64,000 nucleotides of DNA from Rhodanobacteraceae bacterium (GTDB lineage Bacteria; Pseudomonadota; Gammaproteobacteria; Xanthomonadales; SZUA-5), in the NCBI GenBank assembly GCA_016713135.1, contig JADJPR010000002.1:248001-312000 (forward strand), in the 5' to 3' direction. The notes beneath the pieces are model-generated. The model did no database searches and was not told the DNA's origin. It saw nothing but the letters and a program-made list of their open reading frames with translations. Both the position numbers and the translations under genes were made by a program. Position 1 is the stretch's first letter; every line of letters begins with the position of its first letter. Shown piece by piece: positions 33,223 through 43,228 of the stretch.

Positions 33223-34703
33223 ATGTCCCAAGCACGTGTTGGCATCGTCCTGACCCTGGTCGCGCTGGCCGTCGGTGCCGGCCTCTACGCGCAGACCGGC
33301 AACAACGCGGCAACCGCGAGCACGCCAGTCCAGGCGGAAGCGCCGGCCGCCCTGTCCACCAGCGGCATGGCCCTGCCGGACTTCCGCGAGATCGTTCGTC
33401 GCAACCGCGATGCGGTGGTCCAGATCGCGGTGCGCGGCGAGGACCGTCGCTTCCAGCAGCAGTTCGACGAGGACAGCCCGATGGGCGAGTTCTTCCGTCG
33501 CTTTGGCATTCCCAACCATCCCGGGATGCCCGGCGGCGGCAATGCGCCCGAACGCCGCGGTTCCGGTTCCGGCTTCATCATCGAGGCCGATGGTCGCATC
33601 CTGACCAATGCCCACGTGGTCAAGGACGCCGACGAGATCGTCGTCACCCTGTCCGACAACCGCGAGTTCAAGGCCAAGGTCCTCGGCAGCGACGAGCGCA
33701 CCGACGTGGCGCTGATCGAGATCGATGCGACAAGCTGCCGGTGGTGCGCCCGGCAATTCCGGACCAGCTCGAAGTCGGTGAATGGGTGCTCGCCATCGGC
33801 GCGCCCTTCGGCATGAGCTACACCGCAACCCAGGGCATCGTCAGCGCCACCGAGCGCCAGCTGCGCGAAACCTACGTCCCCTTCATCCAGACCGACGTCG
33901 CGGTCAATACCGGCAACTCGGGCGGTCCTCTGTTCGACGTCCGCGGCGAGGTGATCGGCATCAATTCGCAGATCCTGTCCGGCAGCGGCGGCTACATGGG
34001 CCTGTCCTTCGCAATCCCGATCAACACCGCGAACCTGATCGCCGAGCAACTGGCCGACAAGGGCTTCGTCGAGCGCGGCTACCTCGGCATCCAGTTCCAG
34101 CAAGTGACCGGCCAGCATGCGCGCGCCTTCGGCCTGGACCGCCCGCGCGGCGCGCTGGTGGCCTCGGTGGTGCCGGATGGCCCGGCCGACGACGCCGGCG
34201 TCCAGCCTGGCGACATCGTGCTCAGCTACAACGGCAAGCTGCTCGAAAGCTCGGGCGAATTGCCGCCGTTGGTCGGCGCCACGCCGGTCGGCGCCAAGGC
34301 GAAGATCGAAGTGCTGCGTGACGGCAAGACCCGCGAACTCACCGTCACCATCGGCAAGCTCGAGGAGGACGCCACCGCCGAAGCCACCCCGCGCGGCGGC
34401 AGCTCTGCGCCCGCCGAGGCCAAGGAGTCGCGCCTGGGCCTGGCGCTGTCGGAGCTGACCCAGGAGCAGTTGGAGCAGTTGTCGATCGACGGCGGCGTGC
34501 TGATCACCGGAGTCCAGTCCGGTCCCGCGGCCCGTGCCGGCCTGCAGCGCGGCGACGTGATCCTCGAAGCCAACCGCCAGCGCGTGAAGACCATCGCCGA
34601 GCTGCGCAAGGCCATCGGCGACGGTGAAGACGGCGAACCCACGCTGCTGCTGGTCCGCCGCGGCGAAGGCTCGCTGTTCATCGTGATCGAGAGCGAAGAG
34701 TGA
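33223..34703 (+). CDS. Periplasmic serine protease HtrA/Do with two PDZ domains (one-base frameshift)
   Basis: Do-type proteases refold or degrade damaged envelope proteins. The product (about 493 residues after correction) has a signal anchor (about 5-25), a trypsin-like domain with His near 131 (NAHVVKDADEI), Asp near 161 (ERTDVALIEID) and Ser near 233 (GNSGGPLFD), and two PDZ domains (about 280-370 and 400-490). The frame breaks at 33727-33730: one G restored before ACAAGCTG gives the expected Asp-Lys-Leu-Pro-Val-Val. It could be MucD- or DegP-like; the name is left open. Confidence 0.9.
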
Positions 34704-34714
34704 GGTGATTCCGG

Positions 34715-34743
34715 GCCGCTCGCCCTGAATTGGGGCGAGCGGC
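34715..34743 (+). terminator. Intrinsic terminator of htrA
   Basis: A perfect 11-bp stem (GCCGCTCGCCC and complement) with a seven-base loop, then TGTTTGTT, starts 12 bases after the htrA stop. The T-rich start of the adjacent repeat arm supplies the tail. Confidence 0.8.
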
Positions 34744-34746
34744 TGT

Positions 34747-34932
34747 TTGTTGGTTGTTGGTTGTTGGTTGTTGGCAGCGACGCGCGCACACCGCGAGACC
34801 TGTGGGAGCCGACTCTGTCGGCGATCTCTTCCCGCCGGCTCATCGCAACAGATCGCGGCTGAAGCCGCTCCCACTGGCCTTCGGCACCGGGCTATTGCTG
34901 CCAACAACCAACAACCGACAACCAGCAACCGG
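34747..34932. repeat. Palindromic heptamer-repeat element, htrA-phaZ gap
   Basis: Left arm: four exact TTGTTGG units and CAGC (34747-34778). Right arm: GCTG, then CCAACAA, CCAACAA, CCGACAA, CCAGCAA and CCGG (34897-34932). The core has facing REP-like palindromes at 34801-34823 (TGTGGGAGCCGACTCTGTCG) and 34851-34874 (GATCGCGGCTGAAGCCGCTC). The gap 34704-35058 holds no gene. Confidence 0.88.
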
Positions 34933-35073
34933 ACTCGGTCCCAACCGACGCGACAGGCTCGGCGCCTCGAAAAGCCCTTCGCCCCGTTGCAAACTGCGCC
35001 AAACGTCCACTGGCGCTCGCGCCTGTTGCGCTGCAACATCGCGCGCACTGCCCAGCGTATGGAAACCGGCGCG

Positions 35074-36313
35074 ATGCTCTATCACCTGCACGAAATGCAG
35101 CGTTCGCTGATGAGTCCTTCATCGCGTTTTCGGACGCCGCAGCGAAGATGTATTCGCAGCCCTCCAGGTTTCTGTCGAAGTTCCCCGGCGCGCCACGCAT
35201 CGCGGCCACCTACGAGCTGATCCACCGCATCGGCAAGGATTACGAGAAGCCCGAGTTCGGGATCAAGACGGTCGAGGCGCATGGCCATGAGGTGCCGATC
35301 GTCGAGTACACCGCGCTGGCCAAGCCCTTCTGTCGCCTGATCCGGTTCAAGCGCTTCTCCGATGACCCGAAAACGGTCGAGGACCTCAAGGACGATCCGC
35401 CGGTGCTGGTGGTCGCGCCGCTGTCCGGGCACCACTCGACCCTGCTGCGCGACACCGTGCGCACCTGTTGCAGGACCACAAGGTCTACATCACCGACTGG
35501 GTCGACGCGCGCATGGTGCCGGCGGAGACCGGCGCCTTCCACCTCGACGACTACATCGACTACATCCGCGAGTTCATCCGCCACATCGGCGCGGAGCGCC
35601 TGCACGTGGTCAGCGTGTGCCAGCCGACGGTACCGGTGATGGCGGCGGTCTCGCTGATGGCCGACGACGGTGAGCGCCTGCCGCGCACCCTGACCCTGAT
35701 GGGCGGGCCGATCGACACGCGCAAGAGCCCCACCCAGGTCAACGACCTCGCGACCACCAAGCCGCTCAGCTGGTTCAAGCACAGCGTGATCCACGAGGTG
35801 CCGCGCAACTATCCGGGCTACCGGCGCAAGGTCCACCCCGGCTTCCTGCAGCACGCCGGCTTCCTCGCGATGAACCCCAGCCGACACTTCAGCTCGCACT
35901 GGGACTTCTACCAGGACCTGCTGCGCGGCGACCTCGAAGACGCCGACGCCCACCGCAAGTTCTACGACGAGTACAACGCGGTGCTCGACATGCCCGCCGA
36001 GTACTACCTCGACACCATCCACGTGGTGTTCCAGCAGCACCTGCTGCCGCGCGGCGAATGGCACGTGCGCGGCCAACGCGTTGCCCCCGAGAAGATCCAG
36101 GACACCGCGATCTTCACCATCGAAGGCGAACTGGACGACATCTCCGGCCTCGGCCAGACCCAGGCCACCCATGAACTCACCCGCGGCCTGGCCGACGAGC
36201 GCAAGCGCCACCTCACCGTCAAGGGCGCCGGCCACTACGGCATCTTCAGCGGCCGCCGCTGGCGCGAAGTGGTCTATCCGGAAGTGCGCGGGTTCATCCG
36301 CGAGCACGCCTGA
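35074..36313 (+). CDS. phaZ: Intracellular polyhydroxyalkanoate depolymerase (two one-base frameshifts)
   Basis: PhaZ mobilises stored polyhydroxybutyrate granules. With one base restored near 35115-35118 and one C near 35463-35466, a single frame of 413 residues opens from MLYHLHEMQ. It contains VLVVAPLSGHHSTLLRDTV, the nucleophile region VCQPTVPVMAAV with Cys183 in place of the usual Ser, as in the Ralstonia PhaZ1 type, and GHYGIFSGRRWRE near the C-terminus. An alternative ATG 15 bases earlier is possible. The neighbouring MFS and acyl-CoA dehydrogenase genes give no direct PHA link; no synthase gene is seen. Confidence 0.85.
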
Positions 36314-36314
36314 T

Positions 36315-36433
36315 GGCTGGTGTTGGTTTGAGTCTGGTGTTGGTATGAGTTTCTGGTGTTGGTTGAAGCCGCGCGTCACTGGCTCCAGCAAGCCCCGCTC
36401 CAACCAACACCAACAACCAACACCAACACCAGC
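36315..36433. repeat. GTGTTGGT palindrome filling a convergent gap
   Basis: Left side has GGCTGGTGTTGG and two further GGTGTTGGT units with spacers; the right side is CCAACCAACACCAAC, AACCAACACCAAC, ACCAGC. It starts one base after the phaZ stop and ends two bases before the stop codon of the next, convergent gene, so it is nearly the whole gap. A bidirectional terminator role is likely. Confidence 0.75.
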
Positions 36434-36434
36434 T

Positions 36435-37691
36435 TCACCGCTTCGACCGCTCCTCATGCTGCCGTCCCACCACATAACCCACCGCGGCGGTGACGCCGGC
36501 CATCAGCGCGCCCCAGGCGTAGATGCCGCCGGTGCCGACGCCGATGAGTGACAGGCCCTTGATCGACCACTGGGTGAAAACGTCGCTCAGGCGGTAGACG
36601 AAGGTGTCGATGAAGCCCTTGCCCTTGTAGCGGATCTCGCGGTCCAGCGTGGTGTAGCAGCTGGCCATCGCAGGCTCGCCGAAGGCGAAGCGCACGCCGC
36701 GGCTCAGCACCTGGAACAGGCCGATCATGAAGGCGGTGGGGACCAGCACCAGCGCACCAAGCCCGGCCATCAGCAGCAGCGGCATCAGGGTCAGCAGGCG
36801 CGCAGTGCCGAGGCGGGTGAAGGCCCAGCGCGCGAGGAAGATCTCCAACAGCAGAGCCAGCAGATTGGTCAACAGGTCGATGCGCGCGAAATAGGCCGCA
36901 CGCAAGCTGTCGTCGGCAAACAACTCGCGCACGGCGTATCCCTGCTGCAAATACAGGATGCCGCCGCCTACACCGGTCAGCACCATCATCACGCCGAGCC
37001 AGCGCAGCGGCACCTGGCTGACGATCAGGCGGAAGGCCGCAAAACTGGTCCCGCCGATCAGCGCATCCATCTGGTCCGCATCCGCGCGTCCGCTGGCCTG
37101 GCGCGCATAACGCGCGAGCAGGACCGCGCAGGCGCAGGACAGTGCAAGGAAGCCAAAGGAGACCAGCAGCACGCCATCAATGTCGATCCGCCCGGCCAGC
37201 AACATGGTCAACGCGGCGCCACTCAGCCCGCCGGCCGAGCCGCCCGCGGCGATGAAACCGAACACCCGCTTGGCCTGGTGCTCGTCGAACACATCGGCCA
37301 TGTAGCTCCAGAACACCGACACGGTGAACAGGTTCGCCACCGACAACCAGATGTAGAACACCGGCGCCATACCATCGCGCCAGCCGGGCACCTGCCAGAC
37401 ACCGACGAACACCAGGATGCACAGGAGAAAGAAGGCATAAACCACCGGCACGAACACCCGCCGCGCGAACCGCGACACCAGCGCACCGTACACCGGCTGA
37501 GCCAGCAGCATGCAGGCGAAGGTCCCGGTGTAGAGCCAGTTGTACAGCTCCGGCCCGAAACGCACGCCCATCGCCTCGCGCACCGAGCGCAGCATGTAGT
37601 AGCTGGTCAGCAGCCCGAAGAAATAGACGAAGGCGAGCAGCAGCGCAGCGCGTTCGCGACGATCGATCTCGAACAACGCCTTCAACTGCAT
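36435..37691 (-). CDS. Npt1/Npt2-type (ATP/ADP translocase-like) MFS transporter
   Basis: A 418-residue membrane protein with about 12 helices. The start MQLKALFEIDRRERAALLLAF with FVYFFGLLTSYYMLRSVREAMG, the loop VFWSYMADVFDEHQAKRVFGFIAAGGSAGG and the later RGVRFAFGEPAMASCYTTLDREIRYKGKGFIDTFVYRLSD are typical of the nucleotide-transporter-like MFS group found in free-living bacteria. The substrate is unknown; ATP exchange, as in intracellular parasites, should not be assumed. Confidence 0.8.
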   Translation of the reverse strand: MQLKALFEIDRRERAALLLAFVYFFGLLTSYYMLRSVREAMGVRFGPELYNWLYTGTFACMLLAQPVYGALVSRFARRVFVPVVYAFFLLCILVFVGVWQVPGWRDGMAPVFYIWLSVANLFTVSVFWSYMADVFDEHQAKRVFGFIAAGGSAGGLSGAALTMLLAGRIDIDGVLLVSFGFLALSCACAVLLARYARQASGRADADQMDALIGGTSFAAFRLIVSQVPLRWLGVMMVLTGVGGGILYLQQGYAVRELFADDSLRAAYFARIDLLTNLLALLLEIFLARWAFTRLGTARLLTLMPLLLMAGLGALVLVPTAFMIGLFQVLSRGVRFAFGEPAMASCYTTLDREIRYKGKGFIDTFVYRLSDVFTQWSIKGLSLIGVGTGGIYAWGALMAGVTAAVGYVVGRQHEERSKR

Positions 37692-37830
37692 CCGGACACA
37701 ACCTCGGGGTTTCGGGCGGAGGACGATGGAGCAGGCGCAGTGGGGCCGGCGTCAAGGGATCATGCCCAATCAGCAGCGGCGCGACCACCGCCCGGATGCG
37801 TTCGCCGGGTTGGTAGATTGCGCTGCCGCT

Positions 37831-37928
37831 TGGTGCTGGTGTTGGTTGTTGGTGTTGGCAAGCGCGCGCCAGCCGGGACTCGCCTGGTCATGCTTCAACC
37901 AACACCAGAAACCAACACCAACACCGCC
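37831..37928. repeat. GTGTTGGT palindrome in a divergent gap
   Basis: Left arm TGGTGCTGGTGTTGG, TTGTTGGTGTTGGCAAGC; right arm the inverse, GCTTCAACCAACACCAG, AAACCAACACCAACACCG. It lies between the MFS transporter and the acyl-CoA dehydrogenase (37692-37994), where both promoters must sit. No gene is seen in this gap. Confidence 0.75.
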
Positions 37929-37994
37929 CGACACCCCGCCGGTTCCGCAAGGCAGGTCTAAACTTGGCACCAATCCTCGCAGGATCGGCACGCC

Positions 37995-39656
37995 ATGGCC
38001 TTCACCCAGTCTCCGCCGCAGCTGGCCAACCCCTACGCCAGCGACCGCGTGCTGCAGTCGGCGCTGCGGCGGATGCTGCCGCATGCGCTGTTCGAGCACT
38101 TCCACGAGGAAGCCAATGAACTGGGCCAAGTGGTGGCCGAGGAGTTGTACCCGCGCCAGCTGCGCGAACGCCTGCTGGAGCCGCGGCACACGCCCTTCGA
38201 TGCCTGGGGCCATCGCATCGACGAGATCGAGCTGACGCCGCTGTGGCAGAGCATGCCCAGTCTGACTGCGCGATTCGGATTGGTCTGGCACGGCTACGAC
38301 GGCACCAAGGGGGCGCATGCGCGGCTGTTCCAGTTTGGCATGGTGTATCTCGCGACGGCCGGCAACGACTTCTGGTCCTGCCCGCTGGCGATGACCGATG
38401 GCGCGGCGCGCGCCCTGATCGAGTCCGGCAACCAGCGCCTGGCGCACCTCGCGGTGCCGCACCTGACCAGCCGCGACGCCACCACGCTGTGGACCAGCGG
38501 CCAGTGGATGACCGAGACCACCGGCGGCTCCGACGTCAGCGGCACCGAGACGCGCGCGTTGCGCAGCGAGGATGGGCGCTGGAGCGCCTGGGGTCGCAAG
38601 TGGTTCACCTCGGCGGCGACCTCCGAAATGGCACTGCTGCTCGCACGGCCGGAGGGCAACCCCGGCGGCAATGATGGATTGGCGCTGTTCTACTGCGAAC
38701 CGCGCGACGCCGACGGCCGGCTGCAGAACATCGTCGTCGACCGGCTCAAGGACAAGCTCGGCAGCCGAAAGCTGCCGACCGCCGAACTGCAGCTCAACGG
38801 CACGCCGGTGGAACTGGTCGGCGCCGAGCGCGGCGGCGTGCGCATGATCGCGCCGGTGCTGAACCAGACGCGGCTGTGGAATGCTTTCGCGGCGCTCAGC
38901 TACTTCCGCCGCGGGCTGCAACTGCTGCGCGACTACGCCGGGCGCCGGCGCGTATTCGGCCGGCGGTTGATCGAACAACCGATCCACCAGCACATGCTCG
39001 CGGGCCTGCAGGCGGAACTGGAAGCCGGGCTGCATCTGGCACTGCATGTGGCCGAACTGCTCGGCAAATCCGACCAGGGTGCGCTCGACGACCGCCACCG
39101 CCTGCTGCTGCGACTGCTGATCCCGATCACCAAGCTGCTGACCGCACGCCAGGCGGTCGCCGGCATCAGCGAGATCGTCGAAGGCTTCGGCGGCGCCGGT
39201 TACATCGAAGACACCGGTATCCCGGGCCTGCTGCGCGATGCCCAGGTGTTCAGCATCTGGGAAGGCACCACCGACGTGCTCTCGCTGGACGCGCTCAGGG
39301 TGCTGCGCGGCGATGGCGCCTGGGCCACGCTGAATGCCTCGCTGACCAGCCTGCTCGGCCAGGCCGGCAGCGATGGGGAGCCCGGCGCAGTACTGATCCG
39401 CCACGCGCTGGAACGCGCACAGCAGGCCTGGCACATGGGTGGCGCAGGGGAAGCGCACGCCCGCGGCATCGCGCTGACCCTGGGCCGCTGCTATGCGTTG
39501 GCGCTGCTGCTGCGACACGGCGCCTGGTCCGCGCTGGCCGAGGGCGACCACCGGCCGCTTGCTGCCGCGCGCCGCTTTGCCGCGCATGGCGTGGATCGAA
39601 TCCCGAGCGACGACACCCTAGACTCGCGGCTGCTCGCCACCGATGAAACGGAGTAG
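37995..39656 (+). CDS. AidB-like acyl-CoA dehydrogenase family protein
   Basis: The 553-residue flavoprotein has an N-terminal AidB-type extension, the FAD-binding middle domain with MTETTGGSDVSGTETRA (about 173-189), and a helical domain with RRVFGRRLIEQPIHQHMLAGLQ and the signature ISEIVEGFGGAGYIEDTGIPGLLRDAQVFSIWEGTTDVLSLD. AGGA lies before the ATG. Homologues act either as fatty acyl-CoA oxidising enzymes or as DNA-alkylation-induced AidB; the two cannot be separated by sequence alone. It is followed after three bases by the asparaginase-like gene, so an operon is likely. Confidence 0.88.
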   Translation: MAFTQSPPQLANPYASDRVLQSALRRMLPHALFEHFHEEANELGQVVAEELYPRQLRERLLEPRHTPFDAWGHRIDEIELTPLWQSMPSLTARFGLVWHGYDGTKGAHARLFQFGMVYLATAGNDFWSCPLAMTDGAARALIESGNQRLAHLAVPHLTSRDATTLWTSGQWMTETTGGSDVSGTETRALRSEDGRWSAWGRKWFTSAATSEMALLLARPEGNPGGNDGLALFYCEPRDADGRLQNIVVDRLKDKLGSRKLPTAELQLNGTPVELVGAERGGVRMIAPVLNQTRLWNAFAALSYFRRGLQLLRDYAGRRRVFGRRLIEQPIHQHMLAGLQAELEAGLHLALHVAELLGKSDQGALDDRHRLLLRLLIPITKLLTARQAVAGISEIVEGFGGAGYIEDTGIPGLLRDAQVFSIWEGTTDVLSLDALRVLRGDGAWATLNASLTSLLGQAGSDGEPGAVLIRHALERAQQAWHMGGAGEAHARGIALTLGRCYALALLLRHGAWSALAEGDHRPLAAARRFAAHGVDRIPSDDTLDSRLLATDETE

Positions 39657-39659
39657 CTC

Positions 39660-40145
39660 ATGCAACACCTGTGCATCGTCACCACCGGTGGCACCATCGA
39701 CAAGATCTACTTCGACGATCTCTCGACCTACCAGATCGGCGAGCCCGAGATCGGCCGCATCCTGACCTCATTCGGGGTGAACTTCACGTTAAACATGGTC
39801 GCCCTGATGCGCAAGGACAGCCTGCACCTGACCGCCGACGACCGCGAACTGATCCGGCGCACCATCGAGGCGCAGCCGCATGCGCACATCCTGGTCACCC
39901 ATGGCACCGACACCATGGTCGAGACCGCGAAGGTGCTGTCAACCATTCCCGGCAAGACCATTGTCCTGACTGGCGCGCTGAACCCGGCCCGGTTCCAGAA
40001 TTCCGACGCGGTGTTCAACATCGGCTGCGCCATCGGCGCCGTCCAGGTGCTTCCGCCAGGCGCCTACATCACCATGAGCGGCCGCGTCTGGGATCCGGCG
40101 AAGGTTCGCAAGAACCGTGACGCGAACCGGTTCGAACCGTCGTAG
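39660..40145 (+). CDS. Short asparaginase-domain protein
   Basis: The 161-residue protein contains only the N-terminal asparaginase domain, with TTGGTIDK at 8-15 (Thr12 in the nucleophile place) and THGTDT at 80-85. Classic L-asparaginases have about 330 residues and a second domain. Short versions of this kind are known in gammaproteobacteria, so this is not evidently broken, and the frame is clean. GGAG lies before the ATG, three bases after the acyl-CoA dehydrogenase stop. Activity is uncertain. Confidence 0.8.
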   Translation: MQHLCIVTTGGTIDKIYFDDLSTYQIGEPEIGRILTSFGVNFTLNMVALMRKDSLHLTADDRELIRRTIEAQPHAHILVTHGTDTMVETAKVLSTIPGKTIVLTGALNPARFQNSDAVFNIGCAIGAVQVLPPGAYITMSGRVWDPAKVRKNRDANRFEPS

Positions 40146-40186
40146 TGGAGCGCCGTAAGGGCGCTGAATTCCGGAGTGGTTGCGGG

Positions 40187-40366
40187 CCGGTTCTGGGTTT
40201 TGGGTTCTGGGCAGCGAAGCTCGCAGGCCGCAGCCCCTTGGCCGCGGATTCCGGCCGTGGTCTTTCCCTATGGCTGCCGGCGGAAGATCGCGGCTGAAGC
40301 CGCTCCCACGGGCTATCGGCACCACGGCTCTTGCCGCCTACGACCCAGAGCCCACAACCCACAACC
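40187..40366. repeat. Palindromic heptamer-repeat element, convergent gap
   Basis: Left arm: CCGG, TTCTGGG, TTTTGGG, TTCTGGG, CAGC (40187-40215). Right arm: inverse units of TTGTGGG and CTCTGGG type (40333-40366). The core has GATCGCGGCTGAAGCCGCTC at 40286-40305 and a facing GC-rich palindrome. The gap 40146-40433 has no gene. Confidence 0.75.
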
Positions 40367-40372
40367 AAAGAA

Positions 40373-40400
40373 AAGGCCCCGGAGTTTCCCCCGGGGCCTT
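40373..40400 (-). terminator. Intrinsic terminator of the subtilisin gene
   Basis: A perfect 10-bp stem AAGGCCCCGG with its complement, an eight-base loop, and TTTTCTTT after it on the minus strand lies about 33 bases beyond the protease stop codon. A T run on the other strand is short. Confidence 0.85.
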
Positions 40401-40433
40401 CAGTTACCGCAGTGTTGCTAGGAGGCTAGACGT

Positions 40434-42758
40434 TCAGCCATCCGTGCGCAGGCTGACCGTGTCGACCCGGAAGGTGGTCGCCAGCGAGCTGTCGGTGGTG
40501 GCCACGAAGCGGATCCGCACGTTCTTGCCTTTGTACGCCGCGACGTTGTAGCTGCGTTGCACGTAGGTCGACGCGCTGGTGGTCTTGTTGACGTTGGACA
40601 GCGTCACCAGCGTGGTCAGGACGGCGTTGGTGCTGGCATCGATCAACTGCACCTGCAGCTTGTCGTAGGCCGTCGTGGTGGTGGTCTCGCTGGTCACGAT
40701 CGAGGTGTAGAAGCTCAGCGTGGCCTGCGTCGCACCCGCCGGGATCAGCGTGGGCTTGCTCTGCACCGTCTGCGAGCTGGTGGTCGCGTTGACGCCGAGG
40801 TAGGCATAGCTGCCACCGGTGTTGGCATTGGTCTGGCCGGCCAGCAGGGTGTTGAACGAGGTGCCGCTGGAAGCCGAGCGGGCCCACGAGCCATCCGGCG
40901 CCGAGTTGGTGCTGGTGGTGATGCTGTCGAAGTTGCCGTTGGACAGCTTCTCGGTCACCGTGCCGCCGCCACCGCCGCCCGTGCTCCAGGAGGCCGTCGT
41001 GTTGAAGGTCAACGTACCAGTCTGGTAGCCGTAGACGCGGACGTAGTAGGTACCGGCGCTCGGAGTGGCGAAGGTGCAGGTCTCGTTGCCCGAGGAGCTG
41101 TACGGACGGCAGTCGTAGACGCTGGTGGTGGCCTGGGCGCCGAACTTGACGTGCAGATCGACGTCACCGGTCGCGCCGCTGGTGGCGATCACCAGGTTGG
41201 ACGCACCGGACGGAATGGCCACCGTGTAGTCCTTCCAGCTGCTGTTGGCACTGGTGGAGTTGGTGGAGCCCGCGGAGGCTACGCCGTTGGCCAGCGCAGT
41301 CGCACCGCCGCCGCCCGAGGAGCTCACCGTCACGGAGCGCGTCGTGGTGTTGGTCGCACCGTCGTCGTCCGTGACCGTCAGCGTGACGGTGTAGGTGCCG
41401 GCCGCACTGTAGGTCTTGCTCGGGCTGTTGGTGGTCGAGGTGGTGCCGTCACCGAAGTTCCAGCTACGCGAGGCGATCGTTCCGTCGCTGTCGGTGGAGG
41501 TGTTGGTGAACGTCGCCGTCAGGCCGCTGGTGGTGAACGTGAAGCTCGCCGTCGGCGCCACATTTGCCGGCGGGGTACCTCCGAACAGCGAATACAGCAT
41601 GCGGTTCGGCGAACCGGTACCAGCGCTGGTCACGACATTGAGCGTTGCGTTGTTGATCAGCGCGGTGGTGACCTGCGCCGGCGTGGCCGACGGGTTGGCC
41701 GCCAGGTACAGCGCCGCGACGCCGGCGACGTGCGGAGACGCCATCGAGGTGCCGCTGATGGTGTTGGTCGCGCTGGTGCCGGTGTACCAGGCCGAGGTGA
41801 TGTTCGAGCCCGGCCCGAAGATGTCGAGGCAGGTGCCGTAGTTGGAGAACGAGGAACGCGCGTCGGTGTTGGTCGTGGACCCGACCGTGATCGCGTTCGT
41901 GGCGCGCGCCGGCGAGTAGTTGCAGGCGTTCGAGTTGTCGTTGCCGGCAGCGACCACCACGGTCACGCCCGCCGCATACATGCGCTGCACCGCGTCGTCG
42001 GTCGCCGTCGAGGCGCCGCCGCCGAGGCTCATGTTGGCCACAGCGGGTTGGACCCGGTTGCTGGCGACCCAGTCCATGCCGGCGATCACGCCGGAATTGG
42101 TGCCGGAGCCGTCGCAACCCAGCACGCGAACCGGGTGGATGGTCACGCCCTTGGCCACGCCGTAGGTGGTGCCGCCGACGGTGCCGGCGACATGCGTGCC
42201 GTGGCCGTTGCAGTCGTTGGTGCCGTTCGAGTCGGAAATGGCGGTATAGCCATTGCCCATGCGGCCGGTGAACTGGGTGTGGGTGCCGAGCACGCCGGTG
42301 TCGACGATGTAGGCGTGCACATTGCTCGCCGTGGTGTCGTAGGTGTAGCTGCTGTTCAGCGGCAGCGCGCGCTGGTCGACGCGGTCGATACCCCAGGTGG
42401 CGCCGGTCTGCGTGGCGCTTGCGGTCACCACGCCGTCCTGCTCGATGTAGGCGATACGCGGATCGAACAGCATGCGATCGATCTGCTTGGCGCTGGCGCG
42501 GATGACGAAGCCCGGCAGGACCGTCTCATAGTGGCGTACGTACTGCAGGCCGTAGGCCGCCGACATGTCGACTGCCATGGACATGACGCTCGGCATATTG
42601 GACCGCTGGTTGTCGCCGAAGCTGACCTGTTCTTCTTTCAGGACGACGATGTACTGACCTGCGACAGGCTGCATTGCCTGACGCAGCTCGGCCGCGAGGC
42701 CAAGGGAAGGAAGCGCCATTGCTATGGCAACACCCAGACCGGTACCAATCTTGCGCAT
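40434..42758 (-). CDS. Secreted subtilisin-like (S8) protease with PKD and PPC domains
   Basis: The 774-residue product starts with a signal peptide (about 1-22), then an I9 propeptide (QYIVVLKEE onward, about 35-115) and an S8 catalytic domain with Asp in YIVDTGV (about 151), His in NGHGTHVAG (about 188) and Ser in SGTSMASPH (about 336). A PKD domain (about 390-476, WNFGDGTTS) and a PPC domain (about 496-586, GDVDLHVKFG) follow, then a Ser/Thr-rich galactose-binding-like module to the end. It is probably exported by type II secretion and cut as it matures. Start fixed at the Met just before the signal peptide. Confidence 0.94.
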   Translation of the reverse strand: MRKIGTGLGVAIAMALPSLGLAAELRQAMQPVAGQYIVVLKEEQVSFGDNQRSNMPSVMSMAVDMSAAYGLQYVRHYETVLPGFVIRASAKQIDRMLFDPRIAYIEQDGVVTASATQTGATWGIDRVDQRALPLNSSYTYDTTASNVHAYIVDTGVLGTHTQFTGRMGNGYTAISDSNGTNDCNGHGTHVAGTVGGTTYGVAKGVTIHPVRVLGCDGSGTNSGVIAGMDWVASNRVQPAVANMSLGGGASTATDDAVQRMYAAGVTVVVAAGNDNSNACNYSPARATNAITVGSTTNTDARSSFSNYGTCLDIFGPGSNITSAWYTGTSATNTISGTSMASPHVAGVAALYLAANPSATPAQVTTALINNATLNVVTSAGTGSPNRMLYSLFGGTPPANVAPTASFTFTTSGLTATFTNTSTDSDGTIASRSWNFGDGTTSTTNSPSKTYSAAGTYTVTLTVTDDDGATNTTTRSVTVSSSGGGGATALANGVASAGSTNSTSANSSWKDYTVAIPSGASNLVIATSGATGDVDLHVKFGAQATTSVYDCRPYSSSGNETCTFATPSAGTYYVRVYGYQTGTLTFNTTASWSTGGGGGGTVTEKLSNGNFDSITTSTNSAPDGSWARSASSGTSFNTLLAGQTNANTGGSYAYLGVNATTSSQTVQSKPTLIPAGATQATLSFYTSIVTSETTTTTAYDKLQVQLIDASTNAVLTTLVTLSNVNKTTSASTYVQRSYNVAAYKGKNVRIRFVATTDSSLATTFRVDTVSLRTDG

Positions 42759-43228
42759 GAGTACTATCCCCAGAGAGTCCACGAGTGTCAGGTTCCGGGA
42801 GTTCCCGGGCCTGCGTTGGATCCAGCAAAAAGAGCGGTCGACGGTGGAATCCGGGCCTCCCCAGGATGGACTCAACACCGCGACCGCCGGGGAACATTAA
42901 ACAGCCGCCGGGAGGTGGTCAATCGGGGCACAAAGTGCCGTAGCGCGTCAGTCGTGCTGCGTTGCAGCATTAATCGATGCAGACAGACAGATGACGAAGC
43001 TGAACGAATGCAAAACCCAATATTAACGGGCTGTTCAGGATTGCTATCTTGAGAAACTATTTGCTGCGGCGCACAACAAGTCGCCGACCGAATGACATAT
43101 GAATAGATCATTTGCGGCCAACTGACGCGCCAGATCAGCAACTGACGCACAGGGGCAGCCCACATCTGACCCCCGCACAAACTGCGGATGTCCGGGCGGC
43201 GACGGGATCGGACAGCGCGGCGGGCCGG
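42759..43228. other. AT-richer regulatory gap upstream of the subtilisin gene
   Basis: No gene is seen. The first 130 bases form the protease leader. From about 42900 to 43110 the base composition is clearly lower in GC than the surrounding genes, with several A/T runs. The sequence contains the promoter listed at 42894-42922. I found no repeats or tRNA. Confidence 0.6.
42894..42922 (-). promoter_or_regulatory. Predicted sigma70 promoter of the subtilisin gene
   Basis: On the minus strand TTGACC is followed by a 17-base spacer and TAATGT. Predicted transcription would start about 130 bases before the ATG. Both hexamers match well. Confidence 0.6.

Noticed and set aside
36435..37691. Sign of an intracellular lifestyle from the ATP/ADP-translocase-like protein
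   Set aside because: Related MFS proteins occur in many free-living bacteria, and the rest of the window shows no genome reduction.
40557..43052. An 831-codon open frame on the plus strand, fully opposite the subtilisin gene
   Set aside because: It is the mirror of a high-GC Ser/Thr/Gly-rich gene; its product is Val/Gly/Arg-rich without domains, and the opposite strand encodes a clear S8 protease with all catalytic residues.
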